Origin: Bradyrhizobium arachidis
Lineage (GTDB): Bacteria > Pseudomonadota > Alphaproteobacteria > Rhizobiales > Xanthobacteraceae
Length of the DNA: 64,000 nt
Direction of reading: 5' to 3'
Assembly (NCBI RefSeq): GCF_024758505.1
Contig: NZ_CP077970.1
Span: 1,054,001 to 1,118,000, forward strand
Each line of letters begins with the position of its first letter. Positions within the stretch are counted from its first letter, which is position 1. Under the pieces are notes generated by a model. That model ran no database searches, was not told where the DNA came from, and saw only the letters and a program-made list of their open reading frames with translations. Position numbers and translations under genes: made by a program. Of this stretch, positions 48,295 through 57,442 are shown in pieces.

Positions 48295-49091
48295 TGTGTA
48301 GCCAGACTCGGTATGTTGGCGGCTGGTTGGGCGAGGACGGGGGATTGGTGCGTTCATCCAGCGCCCCTTGGAGAGAAGCGCTGTCGCACAGCCAGCTTGA
48401 TCAAGGGCATGTGGATTATTTCTCGCAATACCGTTCCCTGTATTTCAACGAGTCCTTCCGGGAAGGGCAGGGGACCGAGGAGATTCTCGAACTCATCGCG
48501 GCCCTTGACGAGGTCGGGTGTTGGCTTGATCTTGGTTGCGGTCCAACCACCCTGTTCTGGTCTATTCCAGCGAATGTAAGATCAAGCATTGATTGCTGCG
48601 ACAAGAGTGCCGAAGCACTCAAGGTGCTTTACGACTTCATTCTCTCCGACGAGATCCCTCCGTGCTATCAGCAGGTGCTAACGAGGTACGGGCGTGATCG
48701 TAGTTACCTGGCGGGCGTGCGAGACAAGATAGACAGATTCATCGTCCACGATGTGCTCAACACGCCTCTTTGTGGCGTTCTTGCTCGCCAACACGAGTTG
48801 ATCACGGCAATCGGTCTGTTTGGACTTTCCAGGAATCCGGAGCGCTACGCATGGGTACTTGGAAATGCCGCGGCCCAGCTCGCTGACGAAGGTTACATGA
48901 TCGGGGCCGACTGGGTCAGGAGCGCGCGCTTCATCGGCGCTGAGGGACACGATAACTCATACATCAACGAAGCATTGATCAGGGACGCGGCCGGCGAACA
49001 CCGGCTGGATGTGCTGTCGCTGAGCAAGATCCGTATTCGGGACGATCCTCTTTATTCGACCGTCTTTGTCTGGCTCATGCGTGGAAAATAG
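48294..49091 (+). CDS. Second SAM-dependent methyltransferase-like enzyme (NNMT-like)
   Basis: 265 residues, with its ATG overlapping the preceding stop by one base (TGATG). Motif I is CWLDLGCGPTTLFWSIPA, followed by SIDCCDKSAEALKVLY. A conserved Tyr/Phe-rich N-terminal segment (HVDYFSQYRSLYFNESF) resembles NNMT/PNMT-type small-molecule N-methyltransferases. The domain order is complete. It is the last gene of the tight block; the next gene runs on the opposite strand. Confidence 0.85.
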   Translation: MCSQTRYVGGWLGEDGGLVRSSSAPWREALSHSQLDQGHVDYFSQYRSLYFNESFREGQGTEEILELIAALDEVGCWLDLGCGPTTLFWSIPANVRSSIDCCDKSAEALKVLYDFILSDEIPPCYQQVLTRYGRDRSYLAGVRDKIDRFIVHDVLNTPLCGVLARQHELITAIGLFGLSRNPERYAWVLGNAAAQLADEGYMIGADWVRSARFIGAEGHDNSYINEALIRDAAGEHRLDVLSLSKIRIRDDPLYSTVFVWLMRGK

Positions 49092-49149
49092 TTCGTGGGG
49101 ACCGCCGGTCCGAAAGCCGGCAATCAGCCTTTTTGCGTTGATGTCGTCG

Positions 49150-49656
49150 CTATTGGGGTGAAGACTTGATGATTCTCAGCAATTTAAGTTGCTTGACCCA
49201 GCGGCTGTGACGGCTTTCTTGAGGTGAAATGACCTGGAGAGGGCCGGTCCCAGCCGGCAAGGGTGAGCTGTCTTGTGCGTCTGCCACCAGGAATGCGCCG
49301 TTGTCGAACTCGGGAAGTGAAACGATCGCGACGAAACCATCGGCGCCTTGAACGTGAAGATACTTCGCGATGTCGGCGCCTTTCAAATCCTGTTTGAGCG
49401 GGACACCCGCCTTGGTCAGCGGTGCAGCCAGATCAACCACCGAATAGGTCGAGGGCTTCCCGGTGGAATCCGTGACCGTTATCGATGCGTGAGGAAGTGC
49501 CTGAAAATCGGCTTCAGACAAGGACAGTGGAGTCGTCACCTGTCCGTCTATCGTCAAATAGGGAGATGACGTTCCAGTTTGCGCCTGCGCGCCGGCAGCA
49601 AAGAGCAAAAGGAGAAGTGCCGCACGCTCTGTGATCCAGCAGAACACGATCGTCAT
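49150..49656 (-). CDS. Secreted molybdopterin-oxidoreductase-fold (SUOX-like) protein, Cys-less
   Basis: 168 residues from the ATG at 49656 (AAAGGAGGC lies only one base before it, so the GTG at 49647 with better spacing may be the true start). It has a signal peptide (LLLLLFAAGAQAQ). The rest resembles a sulfite-oxidase-type Moco domain fragment: SPYLTIDGQVTTPLSLSEADFQALPHASITV, then ADIAKYLHVQGADGF, VSLPEFDNGAFLVAD and GPLQVISPQESRHSRWVKQLKLLRI. The molybdenum-ligating Cys of sulfite oxidases is absent, so it is probably not a Moco enzyme. It is divergent from the monoheme protein gene. Confidence 0.78.
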   Translation of the reverse strand: MTIVFCWITERAALLLLLFAAGAQAQTGTSSPYLTIDGQVTTPLSLSEADFQALPHASITVTDSTGKPSTYSVVDLAAPLTKAGVPLKQDLKGADIAKYLHVQGADGFVAIVSLPEFDNGAFLVADAQDSSPLPAGTGPLQVISPQESRHSRWVKQLKLLRIIKSSPQ

Positions 49657-49787
49657 GCCTCCTTTAAAAGTCGGAACGAAGCCCGCGTTCTCAGCCAAAA
49701 CTGAATCAATTCGGGCTTGCACGAAAACGAATTCCCGTTGTAATTGTATGCGATAGAAATGGTGTGTCATAGAGGAAAGAGGGGCTC

Positions 49788-51143
49788 ATGCGCGTTATTC
49801 AGCATTTTGGCAGTCATACACTTCGCAACGTCCTTCTTGCGACTACGGTCATATGCACCCCGACATATGGATATGCGGCGAGCGGTTGTGCTCCTGGGTC
49901 GACCTGCCTGTCGGTGACAGCGAAGGGCGCGCCGGCGCCTGAGCCCGCGCCCTTCATTGCTCAATGCACCGGCGCATTCCCAGACTTCATCACGCGCCCG
50001 GCCATGATCTCGAATGGCGGTCCCTTGTTCAAATTGTCCCAATCGTACCCTTCTTCGGTTCCGGCGAACGACGCGCCCTGGTTGAACATCAAATTCGCTG
50101 ACGGAGTGACTGGCGCAAATAGCTACCTCTATGCGCTGCGGGACTATGCTTTCGACGGCATGATCGATGCTGATTTCAAGCCGGAGGCCAATAGCGTTCG
50201 GCCGTGGTTTCACATGCCACTCATGAACTATGGGCCGCATCCACGCGAGCCCGTGCACGGCCTGACATCAGAACGTCCTGTGACGGGACCGGAACTTGGT
50301 GTGAAACCAGGAGTGACCATTCACAATTATGCAGTCGGTTTCTACAATGCAGCAGGCGCCGTCACCATTGGACAGGTCCTGGGAGGCGCATCGCCAGATT
50401 TGACAAAGGCCCAATTCCCGCAAGGGGCAATGACCTTCAAGATCTTGTTCAGCGACGCGACTCCGAATGACTTTCAGGGGGCAGACATCCTGGATGGGGC
50501 CCCGCAGTGGACGATCGCTACCGCAGCCGGTCCACAACTCGTCCGGCTCATGCAGATGGATGTCGCCGCGGTGGACAGCCATTCGCCAACCGGGTGGGTC
50601 TTTGGGACTTTTGCCTTCGACCGCAATGCAACTGATGCTTCCCCGTGGCGGAGGCTCCGACCCGTAGGTCTATCATGGGGAAATGACTTCGGGTTCACGC
50701 CGGCCGATCAGCAGGCAGGCAAGAAGCTGACGGAAACCACCATATCGGACCAGGCGCCCGCTTACGCAGCCTCCCATCTGGGATGGGCTGGACGCGCGAA
50801 CGGACCGGTCGACAATCCGATTTCTGGATGCCTGAGCTGTCACAGCACAGCGCAATTGCCTGCGGCTCCGATTACATTTCCGAACTCGTGTGCAACAGAC
50901 GCTCAGAAGATGCTCTGGTTCAGAGATCTGAAAGGTACTGAGCCGTTTGGAAGTGTGGATGCAAGCTGCAACCCCATCACCACGACACCTCCTCCGAAAC
51001 CTCTCGATTTTTCGCTTCAATTGTCGGTCGCAGTCCAGAACGTGATGCAATTCGGCGATATTAATCCGTGTTCACCATCGGCTTCGATCATGAACATTCG
51101 AGTCGATGACCATCCCGGAGAGCACCCGCGCATTGCCCGGTAG
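49788..51143 (+). CDS. Secreted monoheme c-type protein of unknown function
   Basis: 451 residues with an N-terminal signal (VLLATTVICTPTYGYAASG). One heme c motif, Cys-Leu-Ser-Cys-His, lies at about residues 348-352 (ISGCLSCHSTAQLP). Extra Cys pairs occur at 34/40. Otherwise the body is mixed strand/loop with no family I recognise; Trp/His/Asp-rich stretches such as NYGPHPREPVHG are not diagnostic. Its divergent partner is a SUOX-like protein, a pairing that suggests a periplasmic redox couple. Confidence 0.72.
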   Translation: MRVIQHFGSHTLRNVLLATTVICTPTYGYAASGCAPGSTCLSVTAKGAPAPEPAPFIAQCTGAFPDFITRPAMISNGGPLFKLSQSYPSSVPANDAPWLNIKFADGVTGANSYLYALRDYAFDGMIDADFKPEANSVRPWFHMPLMNYGPHPREPVHGLTSERPVTGPELGVKPGVTIHNYAVGFYNAAGAVTIGQVLGGASPDLTKAQFPQGAMTFKILFSDATPNDFQGADILDGAPQWTIATAAGPQLVRLMQMDVAAVDSHSPTGWVFGTFAFDRNATDASPWRRLRPVGLSWGNDFGFTPADQQAGKKLTETTISDQAPAYAASHLGWAGRANGPVDNPISGCLSCHSTAQLPAAPITFPNSCATDAQKMLWFRDLKGTEPFGSVDASCNPITTTPPPKPLDFSLQLSVAVQNVMQFGDINPCSPSASIMNIRVDDHPGEHPRIAR

Positions 51144-51159
51144 CCACATTGGCGCAGCG

Positions 51160-52347
51160 TTAGCTTAAGCCCGCCAAATCCCTGGCAAGATCCTTCTCGG
51201 AATAGGTCTTGGCATCAAGTCCGAGGAATTTCGAACTCAGTTCGGGATTCCTGGCGATCGTCTGCAGTTCCTCGATCTGTGTTGCAGTAGCCGGGAGAAA
51301 TCCTGCAAGCCTGTTCGCTCTCTCCACCTCTTCCGCATACAGCGCCGTACGCTGGGCCCACTTGAGCTTGAGCGCTCGCTCGAAGCGGGCGTCCATTTGT
51401 GGATTTGCAATCATCAGCTTCGCCAGCAGGTCGGCATCAAGAAAGGCGTCCGTGATTCCCTGGGCGGTGACCGAGTCCTTGTGAGACCAGGCGTCGCCAA
51501 TAAGGCACGCTCCCGTTTCAAGCATGGCGCGAATGAACGATGGCTGGTTCAGCGCCCTTCTAAACCCGTCACACAGCGTGGCCTGCGGCGGGATAGCCGC
51601 GAATTTTGCAATTCGATCCGCTGCCTCGCGCAGAAAGCTTTGGGGGCCAGTCTTGAAACGGTCGAAAAGAGCCGTTGGCCGCTGAATGACATAGATCATG
51701 TCCCCATCGGTTGTAGGAACACAGGCTTGCGCTCCCCACTCATCCACGAGGATGTAGCATTCGCTCCCGACAGTATTGGGCACATACTTGTAAAGTGTGA
51801 AGGTCAACGAAGGACGATACATCGAGAATTGGAGGTCGAGCCGTGACGCTACGCTCGACATCATCCCATCGGCTGCCACAAGAAAACGGCTGCTAACTGC
51901 TGTTTGAGAGCCTGAAGGCGTGGATGCCGAAATGGTCCATCTGCCTCCATCGAACTCAAATGCGCGTACATCATGCTGATAAAGCACCTCGGCATTTGCT
52001 TCGATCGCAAGCTCGCCGAGTAAAGTGTCGAGCGCCCCTCGCTTCACGCATGTGCTGGAAAGCTGGTCGGTCGCCGTCCAGGGCAGGCCGGAAATGGACA
52101 CCCCATGAATTATCATGTGGATCCTGGTCAAGAGTGGAGCTCCGAGCCGTTTTAGCCTCGGCAATGCGCCCCATTGATCCAGCAGCCTTACGCCGGCAAG
52201 CTGAATCGTATGAGTAGACCTCATCTCGAACTGCGAGGTGTGGCGCTCGAACACACAGACCTTGAAGCCCGCCCTCGCAAGAAGCATCGCAAGCGGCGCG
52301 CCCGCGCAGCGTCCCCCGACGACTACGACGTCGTAATCAGTTGCCAT
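51160..52347 (-). CDS. FAD-dependent monooxygenase
   Basis: 395 residues from MATDYDVVVVGG (ATG at 52347). FAD motif GGRCAGAPLAMLLARAGFKVCVFER is at the N-terminus; GD motif GACLIGDAWSHKDSVTAQGITDAF near residue 285. It is a class A flavin hydroxylase-like protein with a helical C-terminus. Its start overlaps the end of the preceding kinase gene by 11 bases, so the two are coupled. It could hydroxylate a small aromatic or act on the cluster product. Confidence 0.87.
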   Translation of the reverse strand: MATDYDVVVVGGRCAGAPLAMLLARAGFKVCVFERHTSQFEMRSTHTIQLAGVRLLDQWGALPRLKRLGAPLLTRIHMIIHGVSISGLPWTATDQLSSTCVKRGALDTLLGELAIEANAEVLYQHDVRAFEFDGGRWTISASTPSGSQTAVSSRFLVAADGMMSSVASRLDLQFSMYRPSLTFTLYKYVPNTVGSECYILVDEWGAQACVPTTDGDMIYVIQRPTALFDRFKTGPQSFLREAADRIAKFAAIPPQATLCDGFRRALNQPSFIRAMLETGACLIGDAWSHKDSVTAQGITDAFLDADLLAKLMIANPQMDARFERALKLKWAQRTALYAEEVERANRLAGFLPATATQIEELQTIARNPELSSKFLGLDAKTYSEKDLARDLAGLS

Positions 52348-52933
52348 CGCAGCCGAGCAATTTCCGGGCCTGGGTCCAATGAGATTCCATGTCTCCTTCC
52401 AGGATGACATGGTGGATGTTCAAGGCATTCAGCCAGAAGAGCGTCCTGTCATGGACAAGAGAGGCGTATCGTGGATCCGTCTCACGTACGCCATCCTGCT
52501 TGCGCACCTCGGAATGGGTCAGGACGAAAACATGCGAATATGTTGGGCCGTGCCGACTGCCGAGATAGTTGGCCATGCAATTGAGAGCCAGGTCCGGCCG
52601 GGAAGCGCAGTTGTAGGCTGCGACGGCATCCACATGGATGATCGGGTCGTAGATAGTTCGGTCCGCCACGAAGTGGACAAGTCTGGACTCCATTGCCGCC
52701 TGCGCGAGCATCATCAATAATTGCGTTTCTATGCTGCTGTTCGGTCCGAGGACCCGACCGCGTGAATGGAAGTCCCGAGCAATTTCGGGAATGAGCGGCA
52801 CTCCAAGAAGCTCGGCTAGCCGCGCAGAGAGAGACGACTTTCCGGTGCCCGGCGCCCCCATGACGCCGAGCCTGATCACTCCGCCGGGCGGGCCTGGTCG
52901 AAATCGGTCTAGAATGTCATTTGCACCCATCAT
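52337..52933 (-). CDS. Small P-loop ATPase/kinase, NadR-like
   Basis: 198 residues from Met-Met-Gly-Ala (ATG at 52933). The P-loop GAPGTGKSSLSARLAELLG lies near residues 24-42. A DRTIYDPIIHVDAV motif and Arg/Asp-rich later segments (REVRKQDGVRETD-type) resemble NadR/kinase-like AAA_28 proteins. It may phosphorylate a small molecule. It is divergent from a Nudix gene with only 36 bases between the two starts, so both promoters must overlap. Confidence 0.8.
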   Translation of the reverse strand: MMGANDILDRFRPGPPGGVIRLGVMGAPGTGKSSLSARLAELLGVPLIPEIARDFHSRGRVLGPNSSIETQLLMMLAQAAMESRLVHFVADRTIYDPIIHVDAVAAYNCASRPDLALNCMANYLGSRHGPTYSHVFVLTHSEVRKQDGVRETDPRYASLVHDRTLFWLNALNIHHVILEGDMESHWTQARKLLGCDGN

Positions 52934-52969
52934 GATGGCATTTTTTCTACTAGAGGTTAAATTAGAAAA

Positions 52970-53425
52970 ATGACGTCCAAAAAGCAAATTGTGGCAAGCG
53001 CACTAATTCCGGACTCGCTGGGACGGATTTTCGTCCAGAAGCGGACGATGACCCGCCGGCTTTTCCCTGGTTGTTGGGACCTGATTGGCGGTCATGTCGA
53101 TGAAGGCGAAGATGTGCTTTCTGCACTGAACCGGGAAATCGAGGAAGAGACGGGTTGGAAACTTAAATCCGTCATAGAAGAACTTACCACGAAGCCGTGG
53201 AGAAGCGGCGAAACCGAATATGAGGAGCGGCAGTTCATCGTGACTATTGATGGCGACCTGGAAAGGCCCTCACTCGAGACCGCCAAGGTCTCGGAAGGGC
53301 TATGGGTCGACCGGAAAAATATCGAGCGGCTCAAGGAAAACCGCGAGCCAGGTGATCAACTCATCTATGACTCCGTTCTGGAAGCCCTTGATGTTCTCGA
53401 GAAGCGTCGCTCCTCGACGGGCTAA
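52970..53425 (+). CDS. Nudix hydrolase
   Basis: 151 residues. The Nudix box GHVDEGEDVLSALNREIEEETG fits GX5EX7REUXEEXGU (about residues 40-61). It starts with an ATG in an A-rich stretch (AGAGG upstream). It hydrolyses a nucleoside diphosphate-linked substrate; the identity cannot be read from sequence. A house-cleaning role, or removal of an activated intermediate of the kinase encoded next door, are both possible. Confidence 0.93.
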   Translation: MTSKKQIVASALIPDSLGRIFVQKRTMTRRLFPGCWDLIGGHVDEGEDVLSALNREIEEETGWKLKSVIEELTTKPWRSGETEYEERQFIVTIDGDLERPSLETAKVSEGLWVDRKNIERLKENREPGDQLIYDSVLEALDVLEKRRSSTG

Positions 53426-53616
53426 CAAAGCTCCGAAGAAGTGACTGGTGCTCACCTGGCTCTCAAAGTCGCATCTATCTTTGCGAGAACGAAACATTGC
53501 TCGGAAAAGACTTTTACTAGCCAGCGTCCGAAACGGACGATCGAGTGTGGCGCAGCTTTTCATCCCGATATAGTTGTGTCAATATTGTGCCGTTTTGAAG
53601 TGAGGGAATTCTTTTC

Positions 53617-54594
53617 TTGAAGGTCATTCTTCGACAGCCGTCTGAATCGGCGAACCGCAATAGTGGAGCTCTGAGGCCGGATCCGGCTGTGGATCCAGAC
53701 TTGGCGACGACGGCAGCTTCTGCTCGGCTCGGGCGGGTTTCCGACGAGGCTTTCCGCGACGCATGCCGGAAATTCAGTCAAGGTGCTTATCCGTGGCTTC
53801 TCATAGAGAACTTCTTTGATGCCGGCGCACTCCCTGACACCCCGCAAACGATAGCGCCGACGGGTGACGATTCCTGGTGGCCGGGCGCCTATGCCGCCTT
53901 GGCAGCAATCGATGCAATCTGGCATAAGCATGTCGCCTATCGCTGCGAGAACGATGGTCATTTGTTTGTCAATCTGACAGCCCTGCCGGGCCAGGGAAAG
54001 CTTGCAGAGAAGTCGCGCGCAAAGATGCGCGGTCATACGGATGCCTGCAGTTTCCCTTTCCCGAGCGAATTCAAACCCGGCGACCTCATTTCGCCTTCTC
54101 CCGACGTCGTTGTTCTCATCGGATACCGAAACCCCGACAGCGTTCCTACCTTTCTTGCGCCCGTGCTGGCCATCACGGACAAGATGGATGCGGCGGCCAT
54201 CGGTGAGCTGCAGAAGCCGCACTTTTCGATCGGCACGCAGAACACGTTCAAGACCGATCACATACTCGTCGATGCACCCATCATGAGCTTCGACCCAATG
54301 AGAGGTTGGTCGATCCGTTTCAGCCATAGCAAGATCGTCGCTGATCCTGACAACCCTGCTGCGGTGAAGGCTCTCGAATCCCTGCGGCAAGCTGCGGCCG
54401 ATTCCTTTGAAAGCATAGTCGTTTCGCCTGGCAGCGTGCTCTTGATCAACAATCGGACCGCTCTGCATGGTCGTGGGCTCGTCGGAGGTGAGATTGGCGG
54501 ACAGAGCAGGTGGCTGATGCGCACCTACGCCAACAAGGAGGATACGCCCGGGCTTGCGACCGATCCGAACCGACCGTTCCTCCTCTCGCCTTAA
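53617..54594 (+). CDS. Fe(II)/2-oxoglutarate-dependent oxygenase, TauD/clavaminate-synthase-like
   Basis: 325 residues. The iron facial triad is visible: His140-x-Asp142 in MRGHTDACSF and His284 in LLINNRTALHGRG; the 2OG-binding Arg is near residue 298 or 302 (QSRWLMRTY). This fold hydroxylates free amino acids or peptide-bound residues in many natural-product pathways. It converges with the aminotransferase gene, with only 2 bases between the stops. Confidence 0.87.
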   Translation: MKVILRQPSESANRNSGALRPDPAVDPDLATTAASARLGRVSDEAFRDACRKFSQGAYPWLLIENFFDAGALPDTPQTIAPTGDDSWWPGAYAALAAIDAIWHKHVAYRCENDGHLFVNLTALPGQGKLAEKSRAKMRGHTDACSFPFPSEFKPGDLISPSPDVVVLIGYRNPDSVPTFLAPVLAITDKMDAAAIGELQKPHFSIGTQNTFKTDHILVDAPIMSFDPMRGWSIRFSHSKIVADPDNPAAVKALESLRQAAADSFESIVVSPGSVLLINNRTALHGRGLVGGEIGGQSRWLMRTYANKEDTPGLATDPNRPFLLSP

Positions 54595-54596
54595 GG

Positions 54597-55850
54597 CTAG
54601 TTCCTGAGCTGCCCTGCGCGTATCGCGTCGCATACCTTCGTTAGCCCCTCGATGTATTTTCCAACCAAGCCGTCGTCTTCTGGAAACGCCCACACCGGGA
54701 GTTTAATCGCGCTAGCCCAATATTCGCGTGACTTCGGGTTGCTCCGGTTCATCCTTCCTTCCGGCGCCGCGAAGTGACGAAGCCGTGGCATTGCCCGTCC
54801 CGGATCGGAAAAGAGCGCCAGATCCGATACGGGTCTCATGGAGTTCGGAATGTCTATTTCTCGCAGACCCTCTGCATAGAGTGCTTTGACAAACAGGTCG
54901 CGGTCGATACCCGCAATGGCGGGATCAAAACGGAACGTGTAGGCGTACCAGCTCGGCGAGGTATCTTGAGTCCTAGGAATCGAAATGAATTCGTACTCGC
55001 CAAGGGCCGTGTCGAAGCGCGCAGCAAACTCTGATTTTTGAGCAATCCATCGATCCAAATTGCCGAATTGCTCTGCAGCCATCGCAATCGCCAGCGGATG
55101 AGCGCGCAGCTTCAGCCCGAAGCCCGTTAAAGCATAGCCATAGAGCGGATGATCCTTATCGATCTCCTCTCTGCACCTCTTGTTGTACTGGCCCTGCAAC
55201 TGGGCCCGGACGTAGATTTCCTGGTCGCTTGTCGTGATGATTCCGCCTTCGCCGCCAGTGACGAGCTTCTGCGCCTGCAAACTCCAGGCTGACGCGACGC
55301 CAAACGTGCCAACCAGGCGTCCCTTGAACCTCGCCCCGTGTGCATGTGAGCAATCTTCAATGAGCGCAATCCCGTTGCGAGCGCAGATCTCACCGATCCT
55401 GTCCATCTCGCAAGGAACGCCCCACATGTGCGTTACTACGACGGCTCTGGTTCGCGGGGAGACGAGAAGCGCCAGATCATCAGGATCGAGATTTCCGTTC
55501 TGGTCGACATCACAAAAGACCGGTCGCACCCCCAGATAGATAAGGGGACCAGACGTGGCGAAGAATGAATAGTCGGCGCAAATGACCTCGTCTTCCGGTC
55601 CGAGGCCAAGTCCCTCATAAATTCCGAAGAGGGCAGAGGTCCCGGAGTTTGTCACCAGCGCGTACTGCGCACCCTGGTAACGCGCGAAGTCATCCTCGAA
55701 TTCCTTGAAGATGCCACTCCGATCGTAGATCGAAACGGTTCGATCGAGTTGGTGGTTGACTGCTTGACGTGTCTGCTCGGTTATGACGGGCCACACGAAA
55801 TGCGGGCCGGGCTGGCTTAGAACCGCAGGACCACCGTGAAGCGCAAGCAT
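54597..55850 (-). CDS. DegT/DnrJ/EryC1-type PLP-dependent aminotransferase
   Basis: 417 residues, standard length. The PLP lysine is Lys195 (WSLQAQKLVTGGEGGIITT); the PLP-phosphate region is TNSGTSALFGIYEGL, and Asp166 in IEDCSHAHG contacts the PLP nitrogen. Enzymes of this family aminate keto-sugars or, in some clusters, scyllo-inosose-type cyclitols. That suggests the island product may contain an amino-sugar or aminocyclitol unit. Confidence 0.92.
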   Translation of the reverse strand: MLALHGGPAVLSQPGPHFVWPVITEQTRQAVNHQLDRTVSIYDRSGIFKEFEDDFARYQGAQYALVTNSGTSALFGIYEGLGLGPEDEVICADYSFFATSGPLIYLGVRPVFCDVDQNGNLDPDDLALLVSPRTRAVVVTHMWGVPCEMDRIGEICARNGIALIEDCSHAHGARFKGRLVGTFGVASAWSLQAQKLVTGGEGGIITTSDQEIYVRAQLQGQYNKRCREEIDKDHPLYGYALTGFGLKLRAHPLAIAMAAEQFGNLDRWIAQKSEFAARFDTALGEYEFISIPRTQDTSPSWYAYTFRFDPAIAGIDRDLFVKALYAEGLREIDIPNSMRPVSDLALFSDPGRAMPRLRHFAAPEGRMNRSNPKSREYWASAIKLPVWAFPEDDGLVGKYIEGLTKVCDAIRAGQLRN

Positions 55851-56120
55851 CGCAATCCCTCGTGATAGGACGTGATAAATGTTGATATGTGGTTAATGCC
55901 GAGCGAGTCAAGGGGGAGGTTGGTTGTGTCTTGTCTAGTGTAATTTTCTTGAGCTATTTCAGTAATTTATTTGGTATTTGAAAAACTGGCGTCGATCGCC
56001 GGAACGAAAATAAAAGGGCCGAGTTGGGAATCGGCAATTGTTGATTGTGCTGCGATTCTCTGCTAGAAGTTGATAGTATAGTTACGAGAGCGGGGCACCC
56101 AAAATGTCGGGATTTGTCAG

Positions 56121-56825
56121 ATGAAACCACGGTTGCAAAAGGAGACAAAAGGGCCCGAGGCCCGTTTGCAACCACTCCCAACGAAGGTTCACGAATCGCT
56201 TTTGGAATTGCTTCTAAAGCACGTGAATTACTCGTTTGATCCAAAATCTGGAACGCACATTTTTTACTATTCGATTGCGCCTGGTCTGGTTCCAAGAGGT
56301 GTTGGCGAGTTTCCGGACGGGGCATACGCGGACTTCCAAGTTCACGCGCATGAGGTTGTAAGAGGGCTCTCGGCTCCAAAAGCCAAGTCGTTCATCGGAT
56401 CGATCGGTCAACGAGGTGATGCGCCAACAGCCGTCGCCAAGGAGGAGCCGCCTGCGCCCGTCGTGCAGGTGGGATTGAGTACGACAGCTTCCTTACATGG
56501 TGACGTCACGAGTCGGGCCAAAGAGCACGCTCTTAGCCTGAACGCGTTTTGCGTCGATTTGATCGGGCGAGAATTTCCGCGCCTGAACGAGAGGGCGTTC
56601 GCAATGCCGTCAGTCGAAGTTCGCAAGGTAATTGTGGGCGCGAAACCGCCGGCTGGCTCGGAGAAGCATGACTGGGTGGTTAGAATGCCCCGCGAGTTGA
56701 GGGCCCGATTACTGGTATTCGCCAATGAGTACAGAGTGACGCTTCCCCAGCTTTGCATGTGTTTGCTTGGGGAGCAGTCTGTATCGCAGTCCCAAACAAC
56801 TCCCGACAAGGTCGCAGCACACTGA
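56121..56825 (+). CDS. Protein with two ribbon-helix-helix-like segments
   Basis: 234 residues; the start ATG at 56121 has no strong ribosome site. Two segments look like Arc/CopG-type ribbon-helix-helix units. The first (about 114-150) reads VVQVGLSTTASLHGDVTSRA then HALSLNAFCVDLIGREF. The second (about 184-217) reads DWVVRMPRELRARLLVFA then NEYRVTLPQLCMCLLGE. The N-terminal 110 residues are unassigned. Fused RHH units would let a monomer bind DNA as an intramolecular pair. It is followed by a strong terminator. No family is recognised. Confidence 0.55.
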   Translation: MKPRLQKETKGPEARLQPLPTKVHESLLELLLKHVNYSFDPKSGTHIFYYSIAPGLVPRGVGEFPDGAYADFQVHAHEVVRGLSAPKAKSFIGSIGQRGDAPTAVAKEEPPAPVVQVGLSTTASLHGDVTSRAKEHALSLNAFCVDLIGREFPRLNERAFAMPSVEVRKVIVGAKPPAGSEKHDWVVRMPRELRARLLVFANEYRVTLPQLCMCLLGEQSVSQSQTTPDKVAAH

Positions 56826-56892
56826 TCGACTCGTAGTTTGTTGCGACGATTGCCCTGCACGGGTTTGAACCGGGCATCCATGAACAGATGAC

Positions 56893-56916
56893 GGGCGGCC
56901 GAAAGGCCGCCCTTTT
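56893..56916 (+). terminator. Rho-independent terminator after the double-RHH gene
   Basis: A perfect 8-bp stem, GGGCGGCC and GGCCGCCC around a GAAA loop, is followed by TTTTCTTC. Confidence 0.92.
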
Positions 56917-57442
56917 CTTCACTGCTCAACGATTCCGCTCGACTAATCTGTTTCAATTCTCCTGTCGACCACTTGCAAGATGTCTCCTCCACGGCGCTGA
57001 GCTCGTCGCAAAGCTGCATCTGCAGGAGCTTTTCGGAAATCATGCGCCCTGCCGCGCCTCATGACATAACGAGATCATGCGCATCAGCAGCATGATTGTC
57101 ATCGCTGTCGGATGGATCCTTGAATACGAGGAGCGGATGCTCCTTTGCGAGGATGCCTTGCGGAATATCCGCCAGCATGGGCAGATCAGCAATCGATCGT
57201 CCATGTTCGCCAGCACCCAAAGCGCAAGCGCTCTGCGGAATTTAAGCGAGCATCATTCTCCCCGAGGGAAACATATCGGGAACACGCAGATATTCGCGCG
57301 GATAACTCGCGATAAGCTACGCGGCCGTGATTTTGTTCCGATACGCTGTGGACTGCTGATTCGGGGCTGAACAATGCAGTAATACGCAACAAACCAATGG
57401 CGACATCCGCTTCCTGTCTGTGGATTGTCGGCTAGGAGGCTT
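56917..57442. other. Gap before the AIPR gene
   Basis: About 525 bases with no convincing gene; the short frames on either strand have no ribosome site or recognisable sequence. The promoter of the following gene must lie here. Confidence 0.5.

Noticed and set aside
56850..56885. A T-arm-like sequence (GGTTCAAACCC on the minus strand) suggested a tRNA or a tRNA fragment.
   Set aside because: No acceptor stem, D-arm or anticodon arm can be built around it, and the pairing of the T-stem is imperfect.
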